Below, piece after piece: positions 1 through 8,762 of a stretch of DNA of 64,000 bases. Both the position numbers and the translations under genes were made by a program. The stretch comes from VXYL01 sp965116345. GTDB lineage: Bacteria > Pseudomonadota > Gammaproteobacteria > Pseudomonadales > Azotimanducaceae. Below the pieces are notes generated by a model, which was given only the letters and a program-made list of their open reading frames with translations, was not told the origin of the DNA and searched no databases. Every line of letters starts with the position of its first letter. Position 1 is the stretch's first letter. The stretch is from contig OZ220680.1 in assembly GCA_965116345.1 (NCBI GenBank), forward strand, positions 2,542,001-2,606,000, written 5' to 3'.

Positions 1-3000
1 CGTCGTCGATGCCCGTAATCACGGCCAGCGCGTCCTCATCGGACGGGTTCACCACGCGCAACCGACTCTCCTGCGCGGGCCTGCCGCCTGGATTGAAGAA
101 CACGACTCGATGCATGTCGTTGTCCACGGGTACCGTGTCGTGCAGCGCCGTCAGGAACCCGTCCGCCGTCCTGCCGTACGCCAGTACCTCGATGTCGAGT
201 TCCGTCGTGAACTCGAGGCGCCAGTCGCCGAGACTGGACTTGCCCACCCCCGGGGGCATCAGCCCCTTGTCCGCGTTGCCGTGTTCCAGGTCCTCGGAGT
301 TGAAGTGCACGACGGCGTTGGCCGCCACCGGCAGTGCCACCGCTTCGGAGGAGCTTCCGGCTTCGTCTATGGCGACGATGCTCACCTCGCCGGCCTCGTC
401 GGAGTGGTTGATGACGCGCACGAAGCCTTGGCGCGACGGATTCGCCGTTGATTCGAACTGCGCGACGTGTACTGTCCGCGGTCCCGACGGCGTGATCGCC
501 GCATCCGTGGTGGCGGAGTCGGTGTTCGAGGCGCCGGACGTACCTCGGGCGTTGATCGCGAATACGCGGTAGTGGCGGGTTGTGCCGCGGGACAGACCCT
601 CGTCGCTGTAGGACGTCGCGGTGTTGCGGGTGTCGGCAACCAGAACTGCCCATGGTGCGCTGCCGTCGCCGGAGTATTCGATCCGGTAGCCGGTCACCAC
701 ACTGTCGACCGGGGTGTACCAGGAAAGATCGATCTGCGTCGATCCCCGTGCTGTTGCCACGAGGCCGGTCGGTACCGCCGGTGCCGACCCGATGGGCGTC
801 GCACCCGTGGTGGCGGAGTCGATGTTAGAGGCGCCGGACGTGCCTCCGGCGTTGATCGCGAGGACGCGGTAGTGGCGGGTCGTGCCGTGGGACAGACCGA
901 TGTCGCTGTAGGAGGTCGCTGTGTTGCCGGTGTCGGCGACCAGGACCAGCCAGGGCGCGCTGCCCGCGGCCGAGTATTCAATCCGGTAGCCGGTCACCTC
1001 GCTGCCGGCCGGGGAGTGCCAGGAGAGGTCGATTCGCGTTCCTCCCCGCGCTGTTGCCACGAGTCCGGTTGGCGCCGCCGGGGCCGACACCACCGGCGTC
1101 GCGGTGATGTCTGCCGCCGTGCCGGCGCCCACCGAGTTCGTCGCCCGTACCTCGAAGCTGTGGAGCCGACCGTTGCTCAGGTTGCGTACGGTCTGCTTGG
1201 GGTCGGTCAGCGACCCGGCGGTTCTCCAGGCCGTGCCGTCGGGGATCGCGCTGCCTGCCGCGTGGCGGACCTCGTAGCCGGTGACGGCGGTGCCGCCATC
1301 GCTCGCCGGCTCCCAGCTCAGCGTCACCTCGCCGTCGCCCGGCTCCGCGGCCAGGTTCCGCGGCATGGAGGGACGGGTGAACGGTTTGCCGATCACCAGG
1401 GTGTCCTCGGCGATGACGGCGCCGTCCGGCGAAGACAGGCGTACCACCAGCCGCTCGGCGACGGGGCGCAGCCTGATCGTGCGTGCGGTGGCGTCGCCAT
1501 CGGGCCACGAGAGTCTGCCTACGCGGCGTCTCGCGGTCTGCGGCTCGATTTCGTAGGTGACCGCAGCCGTCCCGACGGGCGTGCCCCTGCGTTCGACGGT
1601 TGCGATCGCGTATGTGGCGGCACCGTCGAAGTCGATGTTCGTCTCGGCGAAGCCGACCGTCGTCCTGGTGCCGGAATCGCCGACGAACACGTTCGCGATG
1701 TTGATATCGGTTAGCACCGCTCCACCTGTGGGATTGCTCAGCCGAACCAGGGCGCGTTCGATCGGCTCCGGGGTGCCGTCCGAGCGTAGCGATACGGTGA
1801 TGGAACGTCCGCCGCCATCCTCGTCCGGCCACTCGAGCGTCCCGGAGGCGATGGTCAAATCCGAAGAGCCCGCGGAGCCGGCGAGTACCTTGTAGGCCAC
1901 GGACACGGGACCCGCATCGCCGTTCCTGCGAACGACCTGGAGCTGCAGGTCTTCGCCTTCTTCGCCGCCGAACGATGACCTGGAGAAGCCAATCTCCCCG
2001 TGTTCGGACGCGCGTGTTCGGTCGTCCAGGACATAGAGCCCACCGTCGATGTCGCTGACCAGTAGGTTGCCGCTGGGGAGAAACGGAAAGACCCCCCAAG
2101 CACCTACGAAACTCGACGTGTTGTGTGCGGGGTAGGTGTCGAAGTGCGCCACCTCGACCGGGGCGGCCGGATCGGTTGTGTCGAGTACCGTCAATCCGCG
2201 CGAGTACGTCGAGACGTAGTACCGGTTGCCCCGGACGAAGCCGTTGTGATCGGTGGCGGCGGTGGGCCCCGTCCATGTGGCTGCGAGGGCGGGCGCCTCC
2301 AGATCGGCGAGGTCGAACACACGGATGGTGGTATGGAGCCCATGCGTGCTCTCGTCGAGTTCGTCGTGTACGAACAGGAATCGGCCGTCCTCGGTCGGCC
2401 ATCCCGAGTGCACATATTCGACCAGGTCGTACGTCGTGGAACTGAGCAGGCGTGGTGCCGCCCGGTTGGACAGGTCCCAGAGCTGGATCGTGTCCTCGTT
2501 GAAGTCGAACAGGACCTCGCAGGAGGTGCCGGTGCAGGCGCTCGCGCGTCCGCCCGTGATCAGAATCGAGGCAGCGTCGTGGCTGTAGCCGCCTCCCGTA
2601 CCGCCGATCCGCGTCGGCGTCAGGGGTGCGCTGAGGTCGAAGGAGTCGACGGCGCCTTCGTGACTCACGCCGCCGAGCACCTGCAACGTGGGACGACCGC
2701 CACCCAAGGGGATTCCGGTTGCGAAGTCGACGTTGCTGATGAAGACGTTGTGCGCGGGGCCTCCTGAAGTCCCTCCCGGGCGTACGCGGTTCGGCAGTTC
2801 CGTGAGGTCGACGACCGCCAGCTGACCGACGGTATCCGTGCTGACGTAGGCGTGGCTTCGCCAGCGGCCCGCGCTGTGATCGTAGCTCTGAGCGACCTTG
2901 ACGTCCCGCCAGAACGAACCCGGACCGGTGACCGTGCCGACTTCGAACGGGTCGCTCGGATCGGTGACGTCGATGACCGCGAGCCCGTTGTACACGCCGA

Positions 3001-3634
3001 GCAGGGCGTATTCGCGCTCGGTGTTGAGATCGACGAATCCCCAGATGTCGTTGGCGTTGCGGGGAGAGGACGACAGGTCGGCTAGGGCCATGTGGGCGAG
3101 CAGGTTGATGCTCCGGCACGCGAATCCCCCGGCGCTGCCTCCCAGGCACGAAGCGGTACCGGAACTCGTCTGCGTCGCCTGGTAGCCTGCGAGCATGGCC
3201 CGATCGTCCCGGTCGAGGCCCTTGCGGTCGACGATCACGTGAAAGCCATGGGCACGAAGCCGGTCGCTTAGGGCGAGAGGAACAGCGGTCAGCGTCGTCG
3301 GATTAGCCTCGCGGTCCTGGGCGAGGAAGTGGTCGAAGCGGTCGAATCCGCCGCTCACCTCAACGGCACCGCCGATGACGAGTAGGAGATTCTCGAGATC
3401 ATCGACCGCGTAGATGCCGCCGCCGACGCGGACTTCGTCGCCCTTGCCGGCCTGGGATAGAGCGTACTCGATCGTCCGGCATGGCCGTACGGGCAAGGTG
3501 CAGTCGCCCGAATCGTCGCCCTCTCGGGCGACATAGCGCAGCAGACCGTCGTCGGCGTGAACGAGGCCGGGAGGACACAAGGCGACGAGCAGCGAAATCG
3601 TCGCGACCCGGATCACTCGTGGCAGGTCCACCAT
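1..3634 (-). CDS. Large secreted LVIVD / Calx-beta / fibronectin-III protein (3' end outside window)
   Basis: Open for at least 1,211 codons with no stop before the left window edge. I chose the ATG at 3634 because it opens a good signal peptide (hydrophobic ATISLLVAL, cleavage near residue 26, VHA|DDG); an in-frame ATG at 3700 would put an arginine/cysteine-rich stretch before it. Domains in order: a short region of the kind that precedes right-handed beta-helices (RTIEYAL, about 50-80); a choice-of-anchor-B/LVIVD beta-propeller-like region (about 150-535, with VTDPSDP, DTTDPAAP and GAWGVFPFLPSG); two Calx-beta-like repeats (about 535-745); three FN3 domains (about 755-1035, the last two nearly identical, with GYRIEYS and HYRV.AIN motifs); and a beta-rich tail. 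Probably an exported or surface adhesion-type protein; ligand unknown. The family parts are clear, the biological role is not. Confidence 0.85.
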   Translation of the reverse strand, partial: MVDLPRVIRVATISLLVALCPPGLVHADDGLLRYVAREGDDSGDCTLPVRPCRTIEYALSQAGKGDEVRVGGGIYAVDDLENLLLVIGGAVEVSGGFDRFDHFLAQDREANPTTLTAVPLALSDRLRAHGFHVIVDRKGLDRDDRAMLAGYQATQTSSGTASCLGGSAGGFACRSINLLAHMALADLSSSPRNANDIWGFVDLNTEREYALLGVYNGLAVIDVTDPSDPFEVGTVTGPGSFWRDVKVAQSYDHSAGRWRSHAYVSTDTVGQLAVVDLTELPNRVRPGGTSGGPAHNVFISNVDFATGIPLGGGRPTLQVLGGVSHEGAVDSFDLSAPLTPTRIGGTGGGYSHDAASILITGGRASACTGTSCEVLFDFNEDTIQLWDLSNRAAPRLLSSTTYDLVEYVHSGWPTEDGRFLFVHDELDESTHGLHTTIRVFDLADLEAPALAATWTGPTAATDHNGFVRGNRYYVSTYSRGLTVLDTTDPAAPVEVAHFDTYPAHNTSSFVGAWGVFPFLPSGNLLVSDIDGGLYVLDDRTRASEHGEIGFSRSSFGGEEGEDLQLQVVRRNGDAGPVSVAYKVLAGSAGSSDLTIASGTLEWPDEDGGGRSITVSLRSDGTPEPIERALVRLSNPTGGAVLTDINIANVFVGDSGTRTTVGFAETNIDFDGAATYAIATVERRGTPVGTAAVTYEIEPQTARRRVGRLSWPDGDATARTIRLRPVAERLVVRLSSPDGAVIAEDTLVIGKPFTRPSMPRNLAAEPGDGEVTLSWEPASDGGTAVTGYEVRHAAGSAIPDGTAWRTAGSLTDPKQTVRNLSNGRLHSFEVRATNSVGAGTAADITATPVVSAPAAPTGLVATARGGTRIDLSWHSPAGSEVTGYRIEYSAAGSAPWLVLVADTGNTATSYSDIGLSHGTTRHYRVLAINAGGTSGASNIDSATTGATPIGSAPAVPTGLVATARGSTQIDLSWYTPVDSVVTGYRIEYSGDGSAPWAVLVADTRNTATSYSDEGLSRGTTRHYRVFAINARGTSGASNTDSATTDAAITPSGPRTVHVAQFESTANPSRQGFVRVINHSDEAGEVSIVAIDEAGSSSEAVALPVAANAVVHFNSEDLEHGNADKGLMPPGVGKSSLGDWRLEFTTELDIEVLAYGRTADGFLTALHDTVPVDNDMHRVVFFNPGGRPAQESRLRVVNPSDEDALAVITGIDD

Positions 3635-3719
3635 GGCATCGCGGAACGTATCGCTCGCGATGTTCCGATGGAGGCGCCGGCAGGAGCGGGGGCAAGGCAT
3701 CAGGGCCTCCTTGCCCGCA

Positions 3720-4508
3720 TCATGCCGACGAGACTTGGACCGGTTCGTCGCCGGGACCGAGTTCCTCGTTCCTGGCGACTCCGAGGAAGGGTCTCAGCCA
3801 GCCGACCAACAGGTAGATCGGCCCGGTGTCGACCAGCGCCACGGTGAGCTTGAACACGTAACCCGAGGCGATGAAGGTGAAGAGCTGTGGCCACAGCGGG
3901 GCGGATTCGTCGATGGGCAGGGCACCGACAAAATGAGTGATGAGGATCACGCAAACGGTGTCCACCAATTGGCTGATCAGCGTCGAACCATTGTTGCGTA
4001 TCCACAGGAACCGCCCGTCGGTGAGCCGCTTCCAAAAATGGAACAACTGCACGTCGCACCACTGTGCGAAGAGGTACGCGATCATCGACGCGGTGACAGC
4101 CCCGAAGGCGAGGGTCCGGATTTCGAAGAACACGGGTACCCGGCCCGCCTCGTCGCGAAGCAGTTCGCCGGTCGCCGGGTCCATCGCCTCGAAGCCCGGT
4201 AGCCGGCCACCGATCCACAGCAGGAACACCACCCAGACGTTGAGCAGAAGGCCCACCCAGACCACCTCGGTGGCGCGTTTGCGACCGTAGAGCTCACTGA
4301 TGAGGTCGGTGCAGATGAACGTGATGGGGTAGGGAAGCACGCCCACCGCCACCACCATGGGAATCTCCGACCCGAACAACGTGAACGACAGGTCGATGAA
4401 GCGGCTGATGCCGAGGATGTTGAGCAGGGCCAGCGTGCCGAGGAAGATCCCGGCCAGGACCAGGAACACCCGTTGCCGGCGAAGCCGGTAGACCATCTCG
4501 CCGGTCAT
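3720..4508 (-). CDS. yhhQ: Queuosine precursor transporter, YhhQ family
   Basis: A 262-residue inner-membrane protein with about six hydrophobic segments. The signature is the VUT/YhhQ family (PF02592): an early PYPITFICTDLISELYG motif followed by the RK-A-VVW segment, and a late GSTLISQLVDT stretch. YhhQ imports queuine precursors (preQ0/preQ1) for queuosine-tRNA synthesis. The ATG at 4508 overlaps the SDR stop as ATGA, so translation is coupled to the upstream gene. The nearby pterin synthase might suggest de novo queuosine synthesis, but its motif points to folate instead, so this transporter is better read as salvage. Confidence 0.9.
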   Translation of the reverse strand: MTGEMVYRLRRQRVFLVLAGIFLGTLALLNILGISRFIDLSFTLFGSEIPMVVAVGVLPYPITFICTDLISELYGRKRATEVVWVGLLLNVWVVFLLWIGGRLPGFEAMDPATGELLRDEAGRVPVFFEIRTLAFGAVTASMIAYLFAQWCDVQLFHFWKRLTDGRFLWIRNNGSTLISQLVDTVCVILITHFVGALPIDESAPLWPQLFTFIASGYVFKLTVALVDTGPIYLLVGWLRPFLGVARNEELGPGDEPVQVSSA

Positions 4509-5200
4509 CGTTCCACCTGTCCGAGATTCGCATGGATGACGCTGCCGTTGACCACGGGCGACGTCGAGGCCCAAAGCAACGTCTCGGCGATCTCGCGCGG
4601 CTCGATCAGACGGTCGAAGGCCGACATGCCGCGAACCGCGTCCATGGCATCCGCGGGAACGTGGGCGCGGAGCATCTCGGTGTCGGTGAAGCCGGGGCAG
4701 ATGCAGGCCGTGTGGATCCCGGTGCCGGCGAGATCCTGGCAGCAGGCGCGCATCATGCCGATCTGGGCGTGCTTGCTGACCACGTAGGAGTAGCTTCCCG
4801 GTACGGCCTTCTCGGCCAACGTCGAGGCGACGAAGAGGATGCTGGAGCCCGGACGCATGCGCGGAATCGCCAGCCGGTTCAGCGTATTGATGCCGACGAC
4901 GTTCACCTCGAGCACGTCGCGCAGCGCCTCGCTCGATGTGTCGACTGCGGTGTCGCTGCGAAGCTGCGAGGCGTTGTGGACGAGGACGCAGGTATCGGCG
5001 GCATCGAGATGCTCGATCAGTGCCGTACTGACGGATTCGAGAGCGTCTCGTTGGGCGAGGTCGCAGCGAAAGTGGGTGACGTCGGCCAGCGGACACGGTC
5101 GCCGGGACAGGTTGACGACCTCGTAGCCGGCTTCGAGGAACGCCTTCGCCGTCGCGAGGCCGATGCCGGCGCTGGCGCCGGTGACGATGGCGAGCTTCAC
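4505..5200 (-). CDS. SDR family NAD(P)-dependent oxidoreductase
   Basis: A 231-residue classical short-chain dehydrogenase. The N terminus is a Rossmann TGASAGIG nucleotide-binding motif at residues 7-14, followed by a HNASQ structural motif and the catalytic S...YxxxK set (YSYVVSKHA). The start is GTG at 5200, preceded by GGGAGGTGG; it overlaps the upstream pterin synthase stop as GTGA. An upstream ATG (5248) lies inside the preceding gene and adds 16 poorly conserved residues. Because it sits in an operon with a pterin synthase, a pteridine reductase-like or sepiapterin-reductase-like role is possible. That is inference; substrate cannot be read from the sequence. Confidence 0.85.
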   Translation of the reverse strand: MKLAIVTGASAGIGLATAKAFLEAGYEVVNLSRRPCPLADVTHFRCDLAQRDALESVSTALIEHLDAADTCVLVHNASQLRSDTAVDTSSEALRDVLEVNVVGINTLNRLAIPRMRPGSSILFVASTLAEKAVPGSYSYVVSKHAQIGMMRACCQDLAGTGIHTACICPGFTDTEMLRAHVPADAMDAVRGMSAFDRLIEPREIAETLLWASTSPVVNGSVIHANLGQVER

Positions 5201-5709
5201 GGGGAACCACCTCCCTGTGACGAGCGCTCCCAAGCGGCCTCCGCCCATTGACCGGGTCCCGAGGACACGCGCAGCTTCAACGAGTCGATGGGCATCCGCG
5301 CCAGTCCCTCGCGGACCAACTCATCCGTGAACCAGTGGGCGAGCTCCTCGACCGTGACGTTGCGCACCGGCAGCAGCTTGACGTCGCGTCGCAGGAACCG
5401 GTGACGCTCATCCGCGAATCGGACGGTCACGCCGTCATCGGTGTCCTCGATCTCAACATGGGGCGACTCGGTCGGCAGCAGCAGCGTCTCGTCGAGAGCG
5501 CCGCAAAGCCCCCGGAGTCGGGTCTTCAGCTCGTTGTAGTCGAAGCACAGGCCGTTGGCGTCCACCGGCCCGGTCGCGGTGGCCGCCACGTAGAAGTCGT
5601 GGCCGTGTAGGTTCTCGCGCTCGGTCGCGGAGAACACCGTGAAGTGCGCGGCGGAGAAGTGCGTGTCCTCCTTGCGGATTTCGATGCTGGCGCGGCGCGG
5701 CGTGTTCAT
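5197..5709 (-). CDS. 6-pyruvoyltetrahydropterin synthase/QueD-family protein, PTPS-III type
   Basis: A 170-residue member of the PTPS/QueD (T-fold) family. Zinc ligands are His22 (FSAAHF) and His35/His37 (LHGHDF). The catalytic cysteine expected four residues before HGH in QueD (CxxxHGH) is absent; instead there is Glu32, giving ExxHGH. In established work ExxHGH marks PTPS-III, which cleaves dihydroneopterin triphosphate to 6-hydroxymethyldihydropterin and replaces FolB in folate synthesis. I therefore do not call it queD. The start at ATG 5709 overlaps the HAD stop (ATGA), and its own stop overlaps the SDR start (GTGA), so the genes are translationally coupled. Confidence 0.85.
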   Translation of the reverse strand: MNTPRRASIEIRKEDTHFSAAHFTVFSATERENLHGHDFYVAATATGPVDANGLCFDYNELKTRLRGLCGALDETLLLPTESPHVEIEDTDDGVTVRFADERHRFLRRDVKLLPVRNVTVEELAHWFTDELVREGLARMPIDSLKLRVSSGPGQWAEAAWERSSQGGGSP

Positions 5710-6386
5710 GTGGCGAGAATCGCGTCCGTGAACTGGCCGAGGGAGTCGAAGGTCCACGTGGGCTTCGCTTGTGCCGGCCGCGCGGCGTTTTGTTCGCGCC
5801 GAATCCACACGGTGTCGAGGCCGAGCGCCGAGGCCGGCACGATGTCGTGGTAGACGCTCTGTGCGACGTGCAGAACCCGTGCACCATCCACAGCGGCCAG
5901 CGCCGCGTCGAACATCCGCCGGTCGGGCTTGTAGGCGCCGACGTCCTCGGCGGTGACGACGTACTTGAAGTCGACGCCGAGCTTGGCGGCGGTCCGCTCG
6001 AACAAGGCGTTGTCGACGTTGGACACGATGGCGAGGTCGAAGCGCTCGTCCAGCCGTTCGAGGGCACCAAGGGTGTCGGGAAACGGCTCCCAGTCGCCGA
6101 CGCTGGCGGCGAAGGCGTCCTGGGCTTCGGCGGTGGGCGAGAACGCCAGGCGTTCGCCGAGGCGACGCAGGACGTCGCGCAGGACATCGGCATAGGACAC
6201 GCCATCGACCTGCGCGACCGGTTCGGTCTCGGCGAAGAACTCGAGCAGGAATTCGTCGATCACATGGGCGTCGCGTTCGAGCAGCACCGGCTGCAGGTGC
6301 CCGACGATCCCCGACCCCCAGTCGATGAGCGTGCCGTAGCAGTCGAATGTCAGGACATCGTAGTCCTGGGCGGTGGGGACTGACAT
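5706..6386 (-). CDS. HAD-superfamily hydrolase, haloacid dehalogenase-like
   Basis: A 226-residue HAD-IA protein. Motif I is FDCYGTLID, with nucleophile Asp15 and Tyr at the usual second-Asp position, as in 2-haloacid dehalogenase-type members. Motif II is VSNVD, motif III a lysine in the GAYKPDRRMF segment, and motif IV is weak around the HVAQSVYHDI stretch, where known phosphatases have GD..ND. Probably a small-molecule hydrolase or phosphatase; the Tyr after the nucleophile is a point against classical phosphatase action. It lies between the CULT gene (1-bp gap) and the pterin synthase (ATGA overlap), in the same operon. Confidence 0.85.
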   Translation of the reverse strand: MSVPTAQDYDVLTFDCYGTLIDWGSGIVGHLQPVLLERDAHVIDEFLLEFFAETEPVAQVDGVSYADVLRDVLRRLGERLAFSPTAEAQDAFAASVGDWEPFPDTLGALERLDERFDLAIVSNVDNALFERTAAKLGVDFKYVVTAEDVGAYKPDRRMFDAALAAVDGARVLHVAQSVYHDIVPASALGLDTVWIRREQNAARPAQAKPTWTFDSLGQFTDAILAT

Positions 6387-6387
6387 A

Positions 6388-6786
6388 TCAGCCCACTTGA
6401 ATCCGGTCGAGGATCAGACCGTAGAAGTGCTCAGCCGATTTCTCGAACAGCCAGCCCATGTGGGTGTTGCAGTTGCCGCAACTGGCGAGCCGCCAGCTGT
6501 AGCCGTGGAACCAACTGTCGGCCGCGTGGTGGTCGCCGCTGATGTCGCAGCCGTGGGCCTCCCGATGGCAGCCGAAGTGGTGCACATAGCCGTAGGGGTT
6601 TTTGCAGGTATGCAGGAACGAGCCGTTGACCTCGATGCGGTCGTCCACATGGCCGATGACGTGCGAGCAGGCCGCGCAGAACAAAAACCCCTCCTTCGGC
6701 CGAGTGACCTCGTCGACCTCGTCGACGACCTCGGCTTCCGGGGTGCCGCCCGCGTCGACGGAACCTCGTTGATCGGGTGCGCTCAT
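6388..6786 (-). CDS. CULT-domain (cereblon-like) protein
   Basis: A 132-residue protein made of an acidic N-terminal stretch and a single CULT domain. The zinc site is Cys37-x2-Cys40 and Cys103-x2-Cys106. The aromatic cage that binds thalidomide/uridine-like ligands in cereblon is complete: Trp92, Trp98 and Trp112, with spacings 6 and 14 that equal human CRBN Trp380/386/400. Length and layout resemble the stand-alone bacterial CULT protein of Magnetospirillum. The start at ATG 6786 has GAGAAGG upstream; a longer frame to 6936 has low-complexity Arg-rich sequence. It appears to be the first gene of the operon leading into HAD, PTPS-III, SDR and YhhQ. The native ligand is unknown. Confidence 0.9.
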   Translation of the reverse strand: MSAPDQRGSVDAGGTPEAEVVDEVDEVTRPKEGFLFCAACSHVIGHVDDRIEVNGSFLHTCKNPYGYVHHFGCHREAHGCDISGDHHAADSWFHGYSWRLASCGNCNTHMGWLFEKSAEHFYGLILDRIQVG

Positions 6787-6951
6787 TCGCTGCCTTCTCG
6801 ACTTCGTAGCGGAAACCTTCCAACAACTGCCGCGCGCGTGCAACCGCGATGTCCCTCGGCTCCCTCGGCTTCCGGCTGGATCGTCAGCTCCCGGTTTGTC
6901 GCGCGCCTGGGCGGGCGCGTCAGGATCGCGGGGCAACGACCAGCGTCGCGC

Positions 6952-8169
6952 CTACGGGACGTGTTCAGCGACAACGGTCTTCAGGTCGACTGCCGGGTCG
7001 GCAAGCTGTGACGGGTCGACCCGCTTGCCGACGAGTTGCCGCGCGGCCATGAATTCCCGTGCGCGGTTCACGGCGTCGGCGGCGACCAGCGTGCCGTCGG
7101 CGAAGTAGAACACGGCGAAACTCGTCGCCGCCCGGTCGCCCCGCACGACCTGGTGTTCACCTTCGGCGGAGAAGCCGACCATCTGCAGTTTCAGGTCGTA
7201 CTGGTCCGACCAGAACCACGGCACGTTGGCATAGGTCGACGACCCGCCGGCGAGGTTTGCGGCCGCGACCCGCGACTGCTCCATGGCGTTGGGCACCGAC
7301 TCCAGGCGCAGTCGCCGACCGAGCAGCGCGTTCGGGTGGTTGGTGCAGTCACCCACGGCATGGATGTGCGGGTCCGCCGTGCGCGTGTGTTCGTCCACGA
7401 GGATGCCGTTGTCGCAGTCGAGGCCGGCCGCTTCGGCGAGTTCGACGTTGGGCACGATGCCGATTCCCACCACGGCGAGATCCGCCGACACGACCTCGCC
7501 GTCGGTACACACCACGCCGGTCAGACGATCGGTCCCGGCGAACGACTCGACCGCGGCGCCGGTGCGGATTGCCACCCCTTGGCGGGTGTGCAGCTCTTCG
7601 TAGAAGGCCGACATGGTGGCCGTTGTTACCCGCTTCAGGATGCGGTCCTCCATCTCCAGGACCGTCACCTCGAGGCCCGCCCCGATGGCGATCGCGGCGA
7701 CCTCGAGGCCGATGTAGCCGCCGCCGACGATAACGATCCGGCGACCTGCCGCGAAATCCTGCTTGATGGCGTCGACGTCGGCGATGTTGCGCAGGTAGTG
7801 AACGCCCGCAAGGTCACCGCCCGGCGTTTGGAACCGGCGCGGCCTGGCGCCGGTGGCCAGCAGCAGCTTGTCGTATCCGACTTTGCGCCCATCGTCGCAC
7901 GACACGACCTGGGCGTTGGGCTCGATGCTCTCCACACGCACACCGCTGCGTACGTCGATCTGCTTCGTCTCGTAGAACTTCGCGGGACGGAGGTGTACAC
8001 GCTCCAGCCCGTACTCGCCCGACAGGTACTGCTTGGACAGCGGCGGTCGTTGATAGGGGATGTGCGGTTCTTCGCCGATGACGACGATCTCGCCCTCGTA
8101 GTTCTCCTGGCGCAGGCTCGCCGCGGCTTGGCCGGCCGCGTGTCCCGCGCCCACGATCACGATGGTCAT
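6952..8169 (-). CDS. FAD-dependent reductase, rubredoxin/putidaredoxin reductase type
   Basis: A 405-residue two-dinucleotide-fold flavoprotein. FAD motif at the N terminus (GAGHAAG, residues 7-13), ATG motif (LATGAR), second NAD(P)H Rossmann fold (VGGGYIGLE, about 150), and the late GDCTN motif for FAD. The C-terminal domain (WFWSDQYDLKLQ) is the reductase C domain found in CamA, TodA/BphA4 and rubredoxin reductases. It would move electrons from NAD(P)H to a small ferredoxin or rubredoxin; no such partner is adjacent. It follows DUF1820 by 83 bp on the same strand and is separated by 165 bp from the CULT operon. Confidence 0.9.
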   Translation of the reverse strand: MTIVIVGAGHAAGQAAASLRQENYEGEIVVIGEEPHIPYQRPPLSKQYLSGEYGLERVHLRPAKFYETKQIDVRSGVRVESIEPNAQVVSCDDGRKVGYDKLLLATGARPRRFQTPGGDLAGVHYLRNIADVDAIKQDFAAGRRIVIVGGGYIGLEVAAIAIGAGLEVTVLEMEDRILKRVTTATMSAFYEELHTRQGVAIRTGAAVESFAGTDRLTGVVCTDGEVVSADLAVVGIGIVPNVELAEAAGLDCDNGILVDEHTRTADPHIHAVGDCTNHPNALLGRRLRLESVPNAMEQSRVAAANLAGGSSTYANVPWFWSDQYDLKLQMVGFSAEGEHQVVRGDRAATSFAVFYFADGTLVAADAVNRAREFMAARQLVGKRVDPSQLADPAVDLKTVVAEHVP

Positions 8170-8252
8170 AGCTTGGTGTCGCTCCCCGGTCGGCGCGCGG
8201 ACATTCTACCCGCCGGCCGCCGGGTGCTCGTCAACGGACGTTCGAACCGCCC

Positions 8253-8582
8253 TTAAGCCTTCTTGTCGGGGATGGGCATCGGAAAGGGAGTGATATTGCT
8301 GCCGGAGGCGTCGGTGATCTTGGCGATGCCCTCGCGCTCGACCTCGTCGATGCGAATTATCGCGTGCATCGGAATGAAGCTCCGCTGGACGCTCTCGAAT
8401 TCGGTACGCAGCTTGTCCTCGCTGGGATCGATCACCATTTGGGACTTCTCGCCGAAGATGTAGTCCTCGATCACCACGAAGCCGTACACGTCGCTCTGGT
8501 AGAACGACCGGGCGTAGACTTCGAAGATCTGCCCGTGGCTGTGAAAGTAGATTCGGTAAATATGCGATCGGTCCTTGGCCAT
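8253..8582 (-). CDS. DUF1820 family protein
   Basis: A 109-residue protein recognised as DUF1820 by its opening (KDRSHIYRIYFHSHGQIFEV) and the GFVVIEDYIFGE and RSFIPMHAIIRIDEVE segments. The family is small, soluble, of unknown function and typical of gammaproteobacteria. Start is taken at ATG 8582; an ATG at 8591 in the same frame (MVVMAK) is possible. It is divergent from miaB, with 180 bp between the two starts. The same frame stays open a long way upstream, but that part is antisense to miaB. Confidence 0.85.
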   Translation of the reverse strand: MAKDRSHIYRIYFHSHGQIFEVYARSFYQSDVYGFVVIEDYIFGEKSQMVIDPSEDKLRTEFESVQRSFIPMHAIIRIDEVEREGIAKITDASGSNITPFPMPIPDKKA

Positions 8583-8762
8583 GACCACCATCACTCGACG
8601 CTGTGGGTCGATTAATAGGCATCGCCCCGGCGATTTCAACCCGGATCTTCGGCGAGGGTTCGGTGGGGCGAGTTTTCCGTCGCTGTGAGGTGGTCCGTGG
8701 CGGCCTCCGGCCACCCCGTCCGCGGCTATAATCCGCCCCCCGTCAAGCGACCTCGGAAGACC

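Noticed and set aside
978..3149. A 723-codon open frame on the minus strand, out of frame with the LVIVD/FN3 gene
   Set aside because: Arg/Gly/His-rich translation with no domain; it is the out-of-frame shadow of the real gene, whose own frame gives clear LVIVD, Calx-beta and FN3 sequence.
5197..5709. Calling this gene queD
   Set aside because: The QueD catalytic cysteine is missing and ExxHGH is present, so PTPS-III is the better call.
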